64,000 nucleotides of DNA from Bacillota bacterium (GCA_013177945.1 JABLXW010000015.1:144491-208490); one strand, 5' to 3'; shown: positions 34,865 through 43,734, counted from the first letter of the stretch. The notes: generated from the sequence alone by a model not told the origin. Program-made: numbers and translations.

Positions 34865-35057
34865 GCAAAAGGGCCGGGCTGCCCGGCAACAGATGATAAG
34901 TAGTGGTTTTCTGCCGGAAAACAAGCAGTAGTGGTATCACAAAAAGTGTGAAAAACTTAACAAAGAGGTTCGATACATTATTTTAACTCAGAGGCCCCCG
35001 AAGCCGCCTACGTCTTCCAACCGGCTGCCGAGCACCGGTCGTAGGCGGCTTCTTTTT
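34865..35057 (+). ncRNA. Candidate sigma-54-driven terminated RNA, about 190 nt
   Basis: The predicted start is about 12 bases after the promoter GC at 34851-34852; the end is the terminator at 35000-35057. The RNA would hold a strong GCCGGGC/GCCCGGC hairpin (34873-34887), the GGCAACAGA block shared with the mobA leader, and only tiny frames (longest clear one about 12 codons). It could be a regulatory RNA, or the leader of a lost gene. Confidence 0.5.
35000..35057 (+). terminator. Strong terminator of the sigma-54 transcript
   Basis: The 13-bp stem GAAGCCGCCTACG/CGTAGGCGGCTTC contains an inner ACCGG/CCGGT hairpin and is followed by TTTTTGTTT. Confidence 0.9.
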
Positions 35058-35227
35058 GTTTGCTTCTTTTTATTTGCGGAGCGCTCCATCTAAGAGTAAG
35101 AGTTTCACTAAATCTCACCGGCGCCTTTTTTCCCATTTTGATACTGAATTTTTAATTTTGTAACAAAGCCAGGTTGGCCTGATGTTTCACGAAACCGTAG
35201 ATATCAGCCTGCAGGTTGCTGGGTTTT

Positions 35228-35243
35228 TGGCACAAATGTTGCA
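35228..35243 (+). promoter_or_regulatory. Sigma-54 promoter of the mobA operon
   Basis: TGGCACAAATGTTGCA matches the consensus. A TTTGT-A-ACAAA palindrome lies about 70 bases upstream. The transcript would pass through Moco-type leader B into mobA. Confidence 0.85.
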
Positions 35244-35370
35244 ATAGAACAAAAATGCCTAAAGGTACTTGGCAACAGACCAGGGAGGTGGTTTCCTGCC
35301 GACGGAAGCAAGCGAGGCTGAGTTGGTGTGATTTGATTTTGATTAAGAGGAAATCCAAAAACAGAATAAT

Positions 35371-35478
35371 TCTACGAGCCCGCCTGCCTAAGGTTATGCT
35401 ATGGGGGCGCGGCCTGGGGCAAAGACCCCACAGGGTTGTTGGAGAAATCCGGCAGCCTCCCTGTTATGGAAAGTAGAA
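35371..35478 (+). promoter_or_regulatory. Moco-type riboswitch leader, copy B
   Basis: It is identical to leader A (174-bp exact repeat including terminator). P1 is better here, TTCTAC with GTAGAA. It controls mobA-mobB-moeA-type genes by the same predicted attenuation. Confidence 0.75.
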
Positions 35479-35495
35479 GAATTATAGATTTGGAG

Positions 35496-35544
35496 ATGTG
35501 CTCCGGCAAGTTCCTTTTCTACGACCATACAGGGGCACATTTTT
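35496..35544 (+). terminator. Attenuator terminator of leader B
   Basis: The same ATGTGCTCC/GGGGCACAT stem as in leader A, with five T. mobA begins 87 bases later. Confidence 0.75.
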
Positions 35545-35630
35545 ATTTGTAAATTGCGCTCGCCTGGGGGAAGGCGCGTTGCTGGTGGTGCTTATCGGTT
35601 CATTCATTATGCTCTGGGAGGAGCTGTTGC

Positions 35631-36251
35631 ATGAAGGCAAGCGGAATCATCCTGGCCGGCGGATGCAGCTCGCGCATGGGCAGGGACAAGTCTCTGATGG
35701 TGTACAATCGGCAAACGCTGATAGAGCGGACTGTGAACGAGCTGCGGAAGGTCGTGGAGGATATTGTGATAGCCAGCAACCATACCTCAAAATACAACAT
35801 TTCCGGCGTTGTCGAGGTTCCAGACCTTTACCCCGGTATGGGGCCGCTGGCCGGGATGCATGCCGGGCTGAAGCAGATTAAACACCAATACGCTTTCATT
35901 ATCAGCTGTGACATGCCGCTGTTTAGGGCCGAACTGGCAAAATATCTCCTGGACCTCAGCCCCGGCTATGATGTGGTTGTTCCTCAGTTAAATAATTATC
36001 TTGAACCTCTTTGCGCGGTTTATTCTAAAGGCTGTATCGAGCCTATTGAAAGCTGCCTGAAGGCCGGATTGAGAAAAATAATCCTGTTTTACTCGCAGGT
36101 CCGCGTTTTACCGGTAGGCCGGGAAGAGATCGAAAAAATCGGCAACCCAGAGGAATTGTTCTACAATTTGAACACACCCGAGGATTACAGGTCGCTGTTG
36201 ATGCGGCGGCAGAATATGGACGGATCTCCGGATGATAATCAAAATTGTTGA
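35631..36251 (+). CDS. mobA: Molybdenum cofactor guanylyltransferase
   Basis: The 206-residue protein has the nucleotidyltransferase start GIILAGGCSSRMGRDKSLM and SCDMPLF, both typical of MobA, which joins GMP to Mo-molybdopterin to give the dinucleotide cofactor needed by DMSO-reductase-family enzymes. GGGAGGAG lies 7 nt before ATG 35631. It is first in the mobA-mobB-moeA set. Confidence 0.92.
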   Translation: MKASGIILAGGCSSRMGRDKSLMVYNRQTLIERTVNELRKVVEDIVIASNHTSKYNISGVVEVPDLYPGMGPLAGMHAGLKQIKHQYAFIISCDMPLFRAELAKYLLDLSPGYDVVVPQLNNYLEPLCAVYSKGCIEPIESCLKAGLRKIILFYSQVRVLPVGREEIEKIGNPEELFYNLNTPEDYRSLLMRRQNMDGSPDDNQNC

Positions 36252-36276
36252 ACAAAAATCAGGAGGGCTATGTGCA

Positions 36277-36828
36277 GTGAAAAAAGATAAACCGGTAATT
36301 TCCATTGTGGGGAGATCAGGAGCGGGCAAGACGACGCTGTTGGAAAAGGTCATCAAAAGGCTGAAAGAAAACGGAATAAAGGTTGCTGCCGTCAAGCATG
36401 ATGCGCACAGGTTCGAGATGGACAGGCCGGGCAAGGATACCTGGAGGATGGCCCAGGCGGGAGCCGATGTGGTGGCAATATCCTCTTCCGAAAAAATTGC
36501 CATGATCGAAAAAGTGGCCGGGGAAAAGAGCCTCGATGAAGTTGTGGCAATGCTTCCTGATGTTGATATCGTGCTTACCGAGGGCTACAGGAGAGGCGAC
36601 AAGCCGAAGATCGAGGTCTACAGATCGGAAGTGCACAAGGAACGGCTTTGCTCCCCCGAGGAACTGCTGGCCATTGTCAGCGATGTGGAATGGGATGATC
36701 TTGACGTGCCGCGTTATCACCTTGATGACATCGACGGGATCGTCGGCGAAATAGTAAGGTATCTTAGAACCTACGGCAACAACAATAAGTGTCCAACCTC
36801 AGCGGCAGAAAGGGGCTGCGGAAAATGA
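36277..36828 (+). CDS. mobB: Molybdopterin-guanine dinucleotide biosynthesis GTPase MobB
   Basis: The 183-residue protein has Walker A GRSGAGKTT near residue 11 and AVKHDAHRFEMDRPGKDTWR, the MobB signature. It assists cofactor handover with MobA. GTG 36277 behind AGGAGG avoids overlap with mobA; ATG 36232 is the alternative. Its stop overlaps the next gene (ATGA). Confidence 0.9.
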   Translation: MKKDKPVISIVGRSGAGKTTLLEKVIKRLKENGIKVAAVKHDAHRFEMDRPGKDTWRMAQAGADVVAISSSEKIAMIEKVAGEKSLDEVVAMLPDVDIVLTEGYRRGDKPKIEVYRSEVHKERLCSPEELLAIVSDVEWDDLDVPRYHLDDIDGIVGEIVRYLRTYGNNNKCPTSAAERGCGK

Positions 36829-37847
36829 AGACGGTGAGGGTTGAAGATGCAGTAGGAATGGTGTTGTGCCATGACATCACAAAGATCGTGCCGGGAGAGT
36901 TCAAAGGCAGGGCCTTCAAGAAAGGGCACATCATCAGCTCCGAAGACATTCCGGTGCTGTTAAGCCTCGGAAAGGATCACATATATGTTTGGGAAATGGA
37001 AGAGGGTAAAGTGCATGAGAACGAAGCCGGTATCCGGCTGGCGCAGGCTGTGAAAGGACCGGGAGTATCTTTAACCGAACCCAGCGAAGGCAAGGTCCAG
37101 TTGGTGGCCGATTACGACGGAATGTGCTCGATTAATGAAGAGTTGCTGCTTCAGGTCAATATGATTGACGATCTGGTGGTTGCCACCCGGAGCAACAACA
37201 GGCCCGTCAAAAAGGGGGATGTTGTGGCCGGGGTGCGGGTCATTCCCCTGGTGATTGAGGATGAGAAGTTAAAGCAGGCAGAGGAAATAGCAGGAAGCAG
37301 AAATGTGATTTCCGTGCTGCCCTTCCGGAGGTATCAGGTTGGTGTGGTGATCACCGGCAACGAGGTTTACCACCGGCGTATTGAGGACAGGTTTTCGCCG
37401 GTAATCAGGAAGAAGGTTGAAGATTATGGGAGTAAAGTGATTGACCAGATAATAGTACCAGACGACATAGATCGAATTGCTGCTGCCATCCGAAATTTAA
37501 TTGCCCGGGGCGCAAACCTGATCGTGACATCAGGCGGCATGTCGGTTGACCCGGACGATGTCACCCCCAGCGGTATCAGGAAGACAGGAGCAGAAATCAT
37601 CTCTTACGGGGCTCCTGTCCTGCCCGGAGCCATGATCCTGGTGGCCTATTTGGGTGATATACCGGTTTTGGGGCTGCCGGGGTGTGTGATGTACCACAAG
37701 ACCACCATCTTTGACCTCCTTCTCCCAATCGTTATGAGCGGGCAGAAAATCAACCGGTCGCTGATGGCCAGACTCGGTTTGGGTGGGCTCTGCCTGCATT
37801 GCGATGTCTGCCGTTACCCGGCATGTTCTTTCGGGACCGGCTTTTAG
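36825..37847 (+). CDS. MoeA/MogA-like molybdopterin-binding protein with Cys-rich tail
   Basis: The 340-residue protein has a MoCF-binding domain (VGVVITGNEVYHRRIEDRF, LIVTSGGMSVDPDDVTPSGI, GLPGCVMYHKTT) after an N-terminal region unlike the MoeA domains I-II. The end, LCLHCDVCRYPACSFG, carries four cysteines that could bind metal. Such proteins accompany molybdenum hydroxylase or cofactor genes in Clostridia; the exact step is not established. It is translationally coupled to mobB. Confidence 0.8.
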   Translation: MKTVRVEDAVGMVLCHDITKIVPGEFKGRAFKKGHIISSEDIPVLLSLGKDHIYVWEMEEGKVHENEAGIRLAQAVKGPGVSLTEPSEGKVQLVADYDGMCSINEELLLQVNMIDDLVVATRSNNRPVKKGDVVAGVRVIPLVIEDEKLKQAEEIAGSRNVISVLPFRRYQVGVVITGNEVYHRRIEDRFSPVIRKKVEDYGSKVIDQIIVPDDIDRIAAAIRNLIARGANLIVTSGGMSVDPDDVTPSGIRKTGAEIISYGAPVLPGAMILVAYLGDIPVLGLPGCVMYHKTTIFDLLLPIVMSGQKINRSLMARLGLGGLCLHCDVCRYPACSFGTGF

Positions 37848-37859
37848 GAGGGGTTATTA

Positions 37860-39134
37860 ATGAGGGTTAATGTTTCTTTGGAAGAAGCTCAGGAATTGGT
37901 GCTGAGCATGGTCAACCCGGTGGGCGAAACCGTCGTCCCCCTGGCCGATGCTCTGGGACGGGTGATCGGCCGGGATATCAAAGCCCCTTGCAGTGTACCT
38001 GCCTTTGATAAGTCCCCCCTTGACGGGTATGCCCTCCGGGCCGGGGACACCGTAACGGCATCCCCTGCCAGCCCGGTGGTTTTGCAGGTCATCGAGGAAG
38101 TGCCGGCAGGCAGTGTACCTGCGAAGAAGGTCACTCCCGGGTGTGCGATAAGGATTATGACCGGGGCTCCGATCCCTGAGGGGGCGGATGCTGTGATCCG
38201 TTTTGAAGATGTGGAGGAAACGCCGGAGTCGATCAAAGTAAGCCGGCCTCTGGCTGCGGGGAGCAACATCATCCCGGCGGGGGAGGATGTGGTCGAGGGT
38301 GAAATCATTGCCCGTTGCGGCATGCGGGTCAATGCGCCTTTGATAGGTATGCTGGCATCTCTCGGGATTGCCAGGGTGTCGGTTTATGAGAGGGTAAGGG
38401 TGGCGATCATCAATACCGGCAGCGAACTTCTAGATCCGGCCGAAAAGTGGCTGCCCGGCAAGATTTATAACAGCAACCGCTATCTCCTTGAAGCGAGATG
38501 CAGGGAACTGGGGGCGGAACCGGTTTATCTGGAGAGCGTTCCCGATGAAAAAGGAGCGGTTGCCGGATCTGTAAATAAGGCGCTGGAAAAGGCCGATCTG
38601 GTGATCACTACGGGGGGTGTATCGGTCGGCCAGTACGATGTGGTTAAGGACGCCCTGCAAATGATCGGAGCCCAAATCCTGTTCTGGAAGGTTGCCTTAA
38701 AACCCGGCACGCCGATCGTCGCTGCTTGCAAGGACGGCAGGGTGATCCTGTCCCTTTCCGGCAACCCTGCGGCCGCCATGGTGACGTTTGATTTGATCGC
38801 TGCTCCGGCATTGAAGAGGATATCCGGCCTGAAAGAACCGCTGCCGCCGACGGTTACCGGAATCCTGGCCGGCGGTTTTCCAAAGGCCAGCCCCCAGCGT
38901 CGCATTTTGAGGGCCAAGTGGAAAAAGCGGGATGGGGTTGACCTGATAGAGCTTACGGGAAAGCAGAGCAACGGAGTTTTGAAGTCTTTGATAGAGTGCA
39001 ACCTCCTGATCGATGTGCCTGCAGGCAGCCCGCCGCTGGTTGCCGGCCAGCCGGTTTCTGCCTTTGTGGTGGGCAGCTTTACCGATTCCCTTTTGGGAAA
39101 TGAAGGTATCAGATGCCGGCCTCAGAGTTGCTAA
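37860..39134 (+). CDS. moeA: Molybdopterin molybdenumtransferase MoeA
   Basis: The 424-residue protein follows the MoeA order: PAFDKSPLDGYALRAGD, RIMTGAPIPEGADAVIRFED, IPAGEDV, INTGSEL, TTGGVSVGQYDVVKD, LSGNPAAAM and a domain IV end. It inserts molybdate or tungstate into adenylylated molybdopterin. TAGGAGGGG precedes the ATG. A second MoeA-type protein lies just upstream; some organisms use two MoeA paralogs, one for Mo and one for W, and that is possible here. Confidence 0.92.
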   Translation: MRVNVSLEEAQELVLSMVNPVGETVVPLADALGRVIGRDIKAPCSVPAFDKSPLDGYALRAGDTVTASPASPVVLQVIEEVPAGSVPAKKVTPGCAIRIMTGAPIPEGADAVIRFEDVEETPESIKVSRPLAAGSNIIPAGEDVVEGEIIARCGMRVNAPLIGMLASLGIARVSVYERVRVAIINTGSELLDPAEKWLPGKIYNSNRYLLEARCRELGAEPVYLESVPDEKGAVAGSVNKALEKADLVITTGGVSVGQYDVVKDALQMIGAQILFWKVALKPGTPIVAACKDGRVILSLSGNPAAAMVTFDLIAAPALKRISGLKEPLPPTVTGILAGGFPKASPQRRILRAKWKKRDGVDLIELTGKQSNGVLKSLIECNLLIDVPAGSPPLVAGQPVSAFVVGSFTDSLLGNEGIRCRPQSC

Positions 39135-39186
39135 ATTAATAAGTTTAAGGCAGAACCTGAGTTTATGGATCTCAGAAAACAGAATA

Positions 39187-39289
39187 GTCTACGAGGCCGT
39201 TTGCCTGCGGTGACACTACGGCAACGCGGCCTGGGGTGCTTACCCCACGGGGTTATCAGAGAAATCTGGCAGCCTCCTGTAAAGTAGAT
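39187..39289 (+). promoter_or_regulatory. Moco-type riboswitch leader, copy D
   Basis: The same architecture as A and B with different bases: GTCTACGAGGCC, paired CGTTTGCC/GGCAACG, GCGGCCTGGGG-TGCTTA-CCCCAC, hairpin TATCAGA-GAAA-TCTGGCA, closing GTAGAT. Stem changes preserve pairing, which supports real structure. It lies between moeA and the truncated modA. After it, GTAG-ATAAA-CTAC and AAGCAT/ATGCTT hairpins could act as the expression switch. Confidence 0.7.
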
Positions 39290-39367
39290 AAACTACAGAA
39301 GCATTTTTCATGCTTTGAATGATAAAACGGCGGGAATCCTTTATAAGTCAGGGGGGAGGTAATTGCG

Positions 39368-39601
39368 TTGTTCAGGTTGCGTAGCTTTGCGCCTGCTTTG
39401 TTGGCGGCGATTCTACTGTTTTCACTTCTTACCGGTTGTTCCGGCAGTGCTGATCAAAAGGTAACGGAAGACAAAGAGCAACAGACAAAACCGGCTACTT
39501 TGACCATTTCTGCTGCAGGCTCTCTAAAAAACAGGCCAACACTTATGGCCGGGGCAGGCCTGTTACCTTCACCTGCCGCCCGATCGCCTTTGTGTTATTA
39601 A
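39368..39601 (+). pseudogene. Truncated modA-like lipoprotein gene
   Basis: The 77-codon frame starts (TTG behind GGGGGGAGG) with a lipoprotein signal, lipobox LLTGC, and the ModA beginning ATLTISAAGSLK. It then leaves the family and stops. An inverted repeat AACAGGCC/GGCCTGTT (39530-39564) lies exactly where homology ends, suggesting a deletion or insertion scar. Confidence 0.7.
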
Positions 39602-39660
39602 CTGATCCAGTGTTGAGTTACTTTCAGCATTATCCGACCTGATACGAAAGGGGGAAAACA

Positions 39661-40908
39661 ATGTCCAAAAAAATGCTCTATCTGACGGGTTTATTGCTGG
39701 TATTCTTCCTCTTTTTTATTTACGGCTGCGGTTCCAAGAGTCCGGAGGGGGAGAAAAGCCTGCTCGATGAGGATTGGAGCCAAATACTCAAAGAGGCCCG
39801 GGGAACGACGGTGAATTTCTATATGTGGGGTGGTAATGAGAGCATTAACAAATGGGTCGATACCTTTGTGGCGGATAGAATGGAAAAATATTACGGTGTC
39901 AAAGTTAACCGGGTGCCCATGGATGCGGATCAGTTCATCAACAAACTTCTCGGTGAAAAACAGGCCGGCCGCCAAAAGGGATCGATTGATCTTCTCTGGA
40001 TCAACGGCGAAAACTTCAGAACCACCCGCCAGGCCGACTTGCTATGGGGTCCCTTCGCTGACAAGCTTCCCAATTTCCAGAAATATGTAGATAAAAATGC
40101 ACCAGATATAGCCAACGACTTCGGCTATCCCGTTAACGGCTATGAGGTGCCCTGGGGCAGGGCCCAGTTTGTCTTTGCCTATGACAGCCGCAAGGTCAAA
40201 AATCCGCCCAGATCTGCTGCCGAACTGATGCAGTGGGTGAAGGAGCATCCGGGGCGGTTTACCTACCCGGAACTGCCGGACTTTACAGGGAGCGTTTTTG
40301 TGCGGCAGCTCATGTATGAGTTGTGCGGCGGTTATAAGGCCTTTCCTACAGTACAAAAAGTAGATAAAGATGCCCTGGACCGGAAGCTGGCAGCGCTTTG
40401 GAACTACTGCAACGAAATGAAGCCGTACCTCTGGCGCAGCGGCAAGACCTATCCCTCGACCATAGCGGCCCTGCACCAGCTGTTCGCCGACGGGGAAGTC
40501 GATTTCACCATGACCTATAACCCTGCGGAAATTTCCTGCATGATTAAGAATGGGTTGCTGTCGGATACGGTGCGTACTTTCGTGTGGGACCGGGGGACCA
40601 TCGGAAACACCCACTTTTTGGCCATTCCCTTCAATGCCCCGAACAAGGCAGGTGCTATGGTTCTGGCCAACTTCCTGCTGAGCCCGGAGGCGCAGTTATC
40701 CAAATATGACCCGAAAAACTGGGGGGATATGCTGGCCCTCGATGTAAGCAAACTGGAGCCGGAATATATCGCCCAAATGAAGAAGGTGGACCGGGGAGTA
40801 GCAACTCTTCCTGAGGAAGAACTGCAGAGCCACCGCTTGCCCGAAATTAGCTCGGCATACATTCCTGTGATTGAAGATTTATGGAAGAAAAATGTGTTAA
40901 CGAAATAG
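39661..40908 (+). CDS. YnjB-like ABC transporter substrate-binding lipoprotein
   Basis: The 415-residue protein has a lipobox IYGC (Cys about residue 23) and the large two-domain binding fold: TVNFYMWGGNESINKWVDTF, GSIDLLWINGENF, YEVPWGRAQFVFAYDS. These features resemble YnjB (COG4134). The natural substrate of YnjBCD is not firmly known. It heads an ABC set that also holds a kinase-like and a nucleoside hydrolase gene, all behind Moco-type leader D. Confidence 0.8.
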   Translation: MSKKMLYLTGLLLVFFLFFIYGCGSKSPEGEKSLLDEDWSQILKEARGTTVNFYMWGGNESINKWVDTFVADRMEKYYGVKVNRVPMDADQFINKLLGEKQAGRQKGSIDLLWINGENFRTTRQADLLWGPFADKLPNFQKYVDKNAPDIANDFGYPVNGYEVPWGRAQFVFAYDSRKVKNPPRSAAELMQWVKEHPGRFTYPELPDFTGSVFVRQLMYELCGGYKAFPTVQKVDKDALDRKLAALWNYCNEMKPYLWRSGKTYPSTIAALHQLFADGEVDFTMTYNPAEISCMIKNGLLSDTVRTFVWDRGTIGNTHFLAIPFNAPNKAGAMVLANFLLSPEAQLSKYDPKNWGDMLALDVSKLEPEYIAQMKKVDRGVATLPEEELQSHRLPEISSAYIPVIEDLWKKNVLTK

Positions 40909-40911
40909 GCG

Positions 40912-41793
40912 ATGGACATGAAAAACTTTTACGCTGAAGTGTTCAAACCCTATTTTTACCTGGCTCCATCCCTGGTTGTTCTTGTCGGCTTTTTCCTGGG
41001 TGGCTTTACTTTAGCCCTGGCTCAGAGCCTGGGGTATTTCCCGGTGATCGGGATGAAGGAGTTTACGTTGTTTTATTACCGCCAGGTGCTCGGCAGCCCC
41101 GACTTCTGGGCTTCTTTGAGGGGGACCTTTTATATCGCCTTCACCTCCACCCTGCTGTCAACCATCGCAGGGGTTTACCTGGCCAATTACCTGGTGCGGT
41201 GTGCTCCGAAGAACAGGCTGATATCTCTTTTGTATAAGCTTCCCATCACCGTGCCGCACCTGGTGGCAGCTCTGATGATGGTGTTTCTCTTCTCCCAGGG
41301 CGGAGTGATCGCCCGTCTGATGCTGAAGGCAGGCCTGATAGAAAATATTTCCGATTTTCCGGCGCTGTTTTACACCCGGAATGCCGTCGGGATCATCCTG
41401 ATCTATTGGTGGAAAGAGACCCCTTTTGTTGCAGTGATGGTCTATGCCGTGATGAAGCATATCGTTGGAAAACTGGGGGATGTCGCCGCAACTCTGGGTG
41501 CAAACCCCAGGCAGGTCTTTTATCACGTGGTTCTGCCGCTCAGCATGCCCGGTATAATATCTGCTTCGGCCATTACCTTCGCCTATTCTTTTGGCGCTTT
41601 TGAAATACCCTATCTGCTGGGAGCGAGTTATCCGAAGACTCTGCCGGTCCGGGCTTATTTCAGCTATATATCGCCGCAGCTGAGCGACAGGCCGGAAACC
41701 ATGGTCATAAACGTCCTGGTATCTCTTGTTTGTGCCTGTCTTGTGGCGGTCTATTATGTATCCATGCGCAGGTACCTGCGCCGGTGGAGTTGA
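40912..41793 (+). CDS. ABC transporter permease (first subunit)
   Basis: The 293-residue protein has six membrane helices and an EAA loop (GDVAATLGANPRQVFYHVVLPLSMPGI). It begins 3 bases after the binding protein stop, without a clear ribosome site, so it is probably coupled. It corresponds to one half of YnjC. Confidence 0.85.
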   Translation: MDMKNFYAEVFKPYFYLAPSLVVLVGFFLGGFTLALAQSLGYFPVIGMKEFTLFYYRQVLGSPDFWASLRGTFYIAFTSTLLSTIAGVYLANYLVRCAPKNRLISLLYKLPITVPHLVAALMMVFLFSQGGVIARLMLKAGLIENISDFPALFYTRNAVGIILIYWWKETPFVAVMVYAVMKHIVGKLGDVAATLGANPRQVFYHVVLPLSMPGIISASAITFAYSFGAFEIPYLLGASYPKTLPVRAYFSYISPQLSDRPETMVINVLVSLVCACLVAVYYVSMRRYLRRWS

Positions 41794-41799
41794 TGTGGG

Positions 41800-42606
41800 A
41801 TGTTCAGGGGAAAAGGATCGAGGAGTATTCTTGGGCCCTGCCTGCTGGCCGTGCTGATCATTCCCTTTACGGTGCTGGTTCTATGGGCCTTTACCGGGCA
41901 GTGGCCGGCCGATTCCATCCTCCCGACCCGGTTGGGGTTGAGGGGCTGGTTGTATATGTTTTCTCCTCATGGAAAGGTGTTGCCGGGCCTGGTTATGAGT
42001 GTGCTTCTTTCTCTGGCCGTTACCTTTTGCGCCCTCGTGATCAGCATTCCGGCCGGCAAGGCCCTCGGCCTGTATGATTTTCCGGGGAAGGGGCTCATCG
42101 AGTTGCTTGTTTTGGCCCCCATCATCATCCCTTCCATTACCGTGGGGATGGGGCTGCATACCGCCTTTATAAAATTCGGTCTGGCGGATTCCTTTGCCGG
42201 TGTGCTCCTGGTGCATCTCATGGTGGTGTTGCCCTATGGAATCAGGATTTTCGCCAGCGGTTACAAGGCGATGGGAAGCAAGTGGGAGGACCAGGCAAGG
42301 GTTCTGAGAGCCGGGTGGTGGCAGAGATTTATCTATGTGACACTGCCGTTTTTATATCCCGCCATGGTGGCAGGCGGTATTCTGATCTTTAACGTGTCCT
42401 TTGCCCAGTATTTTTTAACCTTTCTGATCGGAGGCGGCAGGATAATCACCCTTCCGCTCATTCTCTTTCCGTATATCAACGGAGGCGACCGGGTGGTGGC
42501 CTCGGCCATCAGCCTGGTCTTTATCGCGGCGTCTTTGCTGCTGATGGCGGTAATTGAAAACACCGTTAAAGATCGGCAAGAGGAGACGGCTTTTTATTAC
42601 ATGTGA
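41800..42606 (+). CDS. ABC transporter permease (second subunit)
   Basis: The 268-residue protein has six helices and the loop EDQARVLRAGWWQRFIYVTLPFLYP. It forms a heterodimeric channel with the preceding gene; E. coli YnjC has both halves in one chain. Confidence 0.85.
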   Translation: MFRGKGSRSILGPCLLAVLIIPFTVLVLWAFTGQWPADSILPTRLGLRGWLYMFSPHGKVLPGLVMSVLLSLAVTFCALVISIPAGKALGLYDFPGKGLIELLVLAPIIIPSITVGMGLHTAFIKFGLADSFAGVLLVHLMVVLPYGIRIFASGYKAMGSKWEDQARVLRAGWWQRFIYVTLPFLYPAMVAGGILIFNVSFAQYFLTFLIGGGRIITLPLILFPYINGGDRVVASAISLVFIAASLLLMAVIENTVKDRQEETAFYYM

Positions 42607-42621
42607 GCAGATGGTGAGAAA

Positions 42622-43734
42622 GTGCCTGAGATTGTGCTGCGCGGCCTGACCAAAGCCTATAATGGGGTGACTGTTTTGAGAGGGGTGTCCCTGGAGATCG
42701 CCGACGGAGAGCTGATCACCCTGGTGGGGCCTTCTGGCTGTGGCAAAACAACTACCCTGAAGATCCTGGCGGGGTTGATTGCTCCGGATCAGGGCGAGAT
42801 CTTGATCGACGGCCGGGAAATCACCTCCGTACCGGTTGAAAAACGGGATATCGTCATGGTCTTTCAGGAGAATTTGCTTTTTCCCCACATGACGGTGGGC
42901 GAAAATATAACCTTTGGTTTAAAGATGGCGGGTTGCAGCAGGCGGTACCGGGAAGCCAAGCTAAGAGAAATGCTGGAGCTGGTGCAACTCCCCGACCTGA
43001 AAAATCGCTATCCGGCGCAGCTTTCCGGGGGACAGCAGCAAAGGGTGGCTCTGGCCAGGGCGCTGGCCCTGGAACCCCGGATTTTGCTGCTGGATGAACC
43101 CCTTTCCAACCTCGACCCCCGCCTGAGGGACGAAATGCGGGAGCTGATCAGGGAAATTCATAAAAAGATGAAAATGAACATTGTTCTGGTGACCCATGAT
43201 CAGCTTGAGGCGATGTTGATGGCCGACCGGATAGCGGTGATGTTTGACGGCAAAATAATCCAGTGCGATACCCCTTATAACATCTATAACCGACCGGCCA
43301 CCCGGGAGGTGGCCAGCCTGTTCGGGCCTTGCAACACCCTTTCCGGTTTTATCCAGAACGGAAGGTTTAAAACCGGAGGGCGTGAGTTCGCCGTTCCCGG
43401 TGTAGATCTGACCGGCGAGGTGGTTGCCTTTATCCGGGCTGAAGCAATTGAACTTGTGGATTCGGAGCCGGATCTCAGAGGGGTTGTTGTGGAAAACAGG
43501 TACACCGGCGGGCACAGCCTGTTGAGGGTTGATACCGGAGACGGGGAGTTCCTGGTCAGGGTAGATCGGCACGCGGATCTGGTCGTAAACAGCCGGGTAG
43601 GGTTGAAAATCCGTTGGGACAAGGCCTGTTTTAATAAGGGCGACGCCGCCGGCGGAGAGGAGCATTACCGCCTGCGGCGGGAAAAGCGCGAGGTGAAAGG
43701 ATTTGTTGGCCGAACGGTTGCTGTCGGGCATTAA
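42622..43734 (+). CDS. ABC transporter ATPase (PotA/YnjD-like)
   Basis: The 370-residue protein has Walker A GPSGCGKTT, signature LSGGQQQRVALARAL, Walker B ILLLDEPLSNLD, VTHD and a C-terminal TOBE-type domain. The start is GTG 42622. Its end overlaps the next gene by 32 bases. Confidence 0.88.
   Translation: MPEIVLRGLTKAYNGVTVLRGVSLEIADGELITLVGPSGCGKTTTLKILAGLIAPDQGEILIDGREITSVPVEKRDIVMVFQENLLFPHMTVGENITFGLKMAGCSRRYREAKLREMLELVQLPDLKNRYPAQLSGGQQQRVALARALALEPRILLLDEPLSNLDPRLRDEMRELIREIHKKMKMNIVLVTHDQLEAMLMADRIAVMFDGKIIQCDTPYNIYNRPATREVASLFGPCNTLSGFIQNGRFKTGGREFAVPGVDLTGEVVAFIRAEAIELVDSEPDLRGVVVENRYTGGHSLLRVDTGDGEFLVRVDRHADLVVNSRVGLKIRWDKACFNKGDAAGGEEHYRLRREKREVKGFVGRTVAVGH

Larger units (their letters stand above)
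34623..35630. other. One-kilobase control region with duplicated sigma-54 promoter modules
   Basis: Two related modules lie in tandem. 34735-34930 and 35130-35320 share TTTGATACT, ATTTTTAATTTTG, GGCCT, GGTT, the -24/-12 core, GGCAACAGA, GTGGTTT and CTGCCG. The first module ends in a terminator with no gene. The second leads into Moco-type leader B and mobA. I see no protein gene. Confidence 0.7.
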
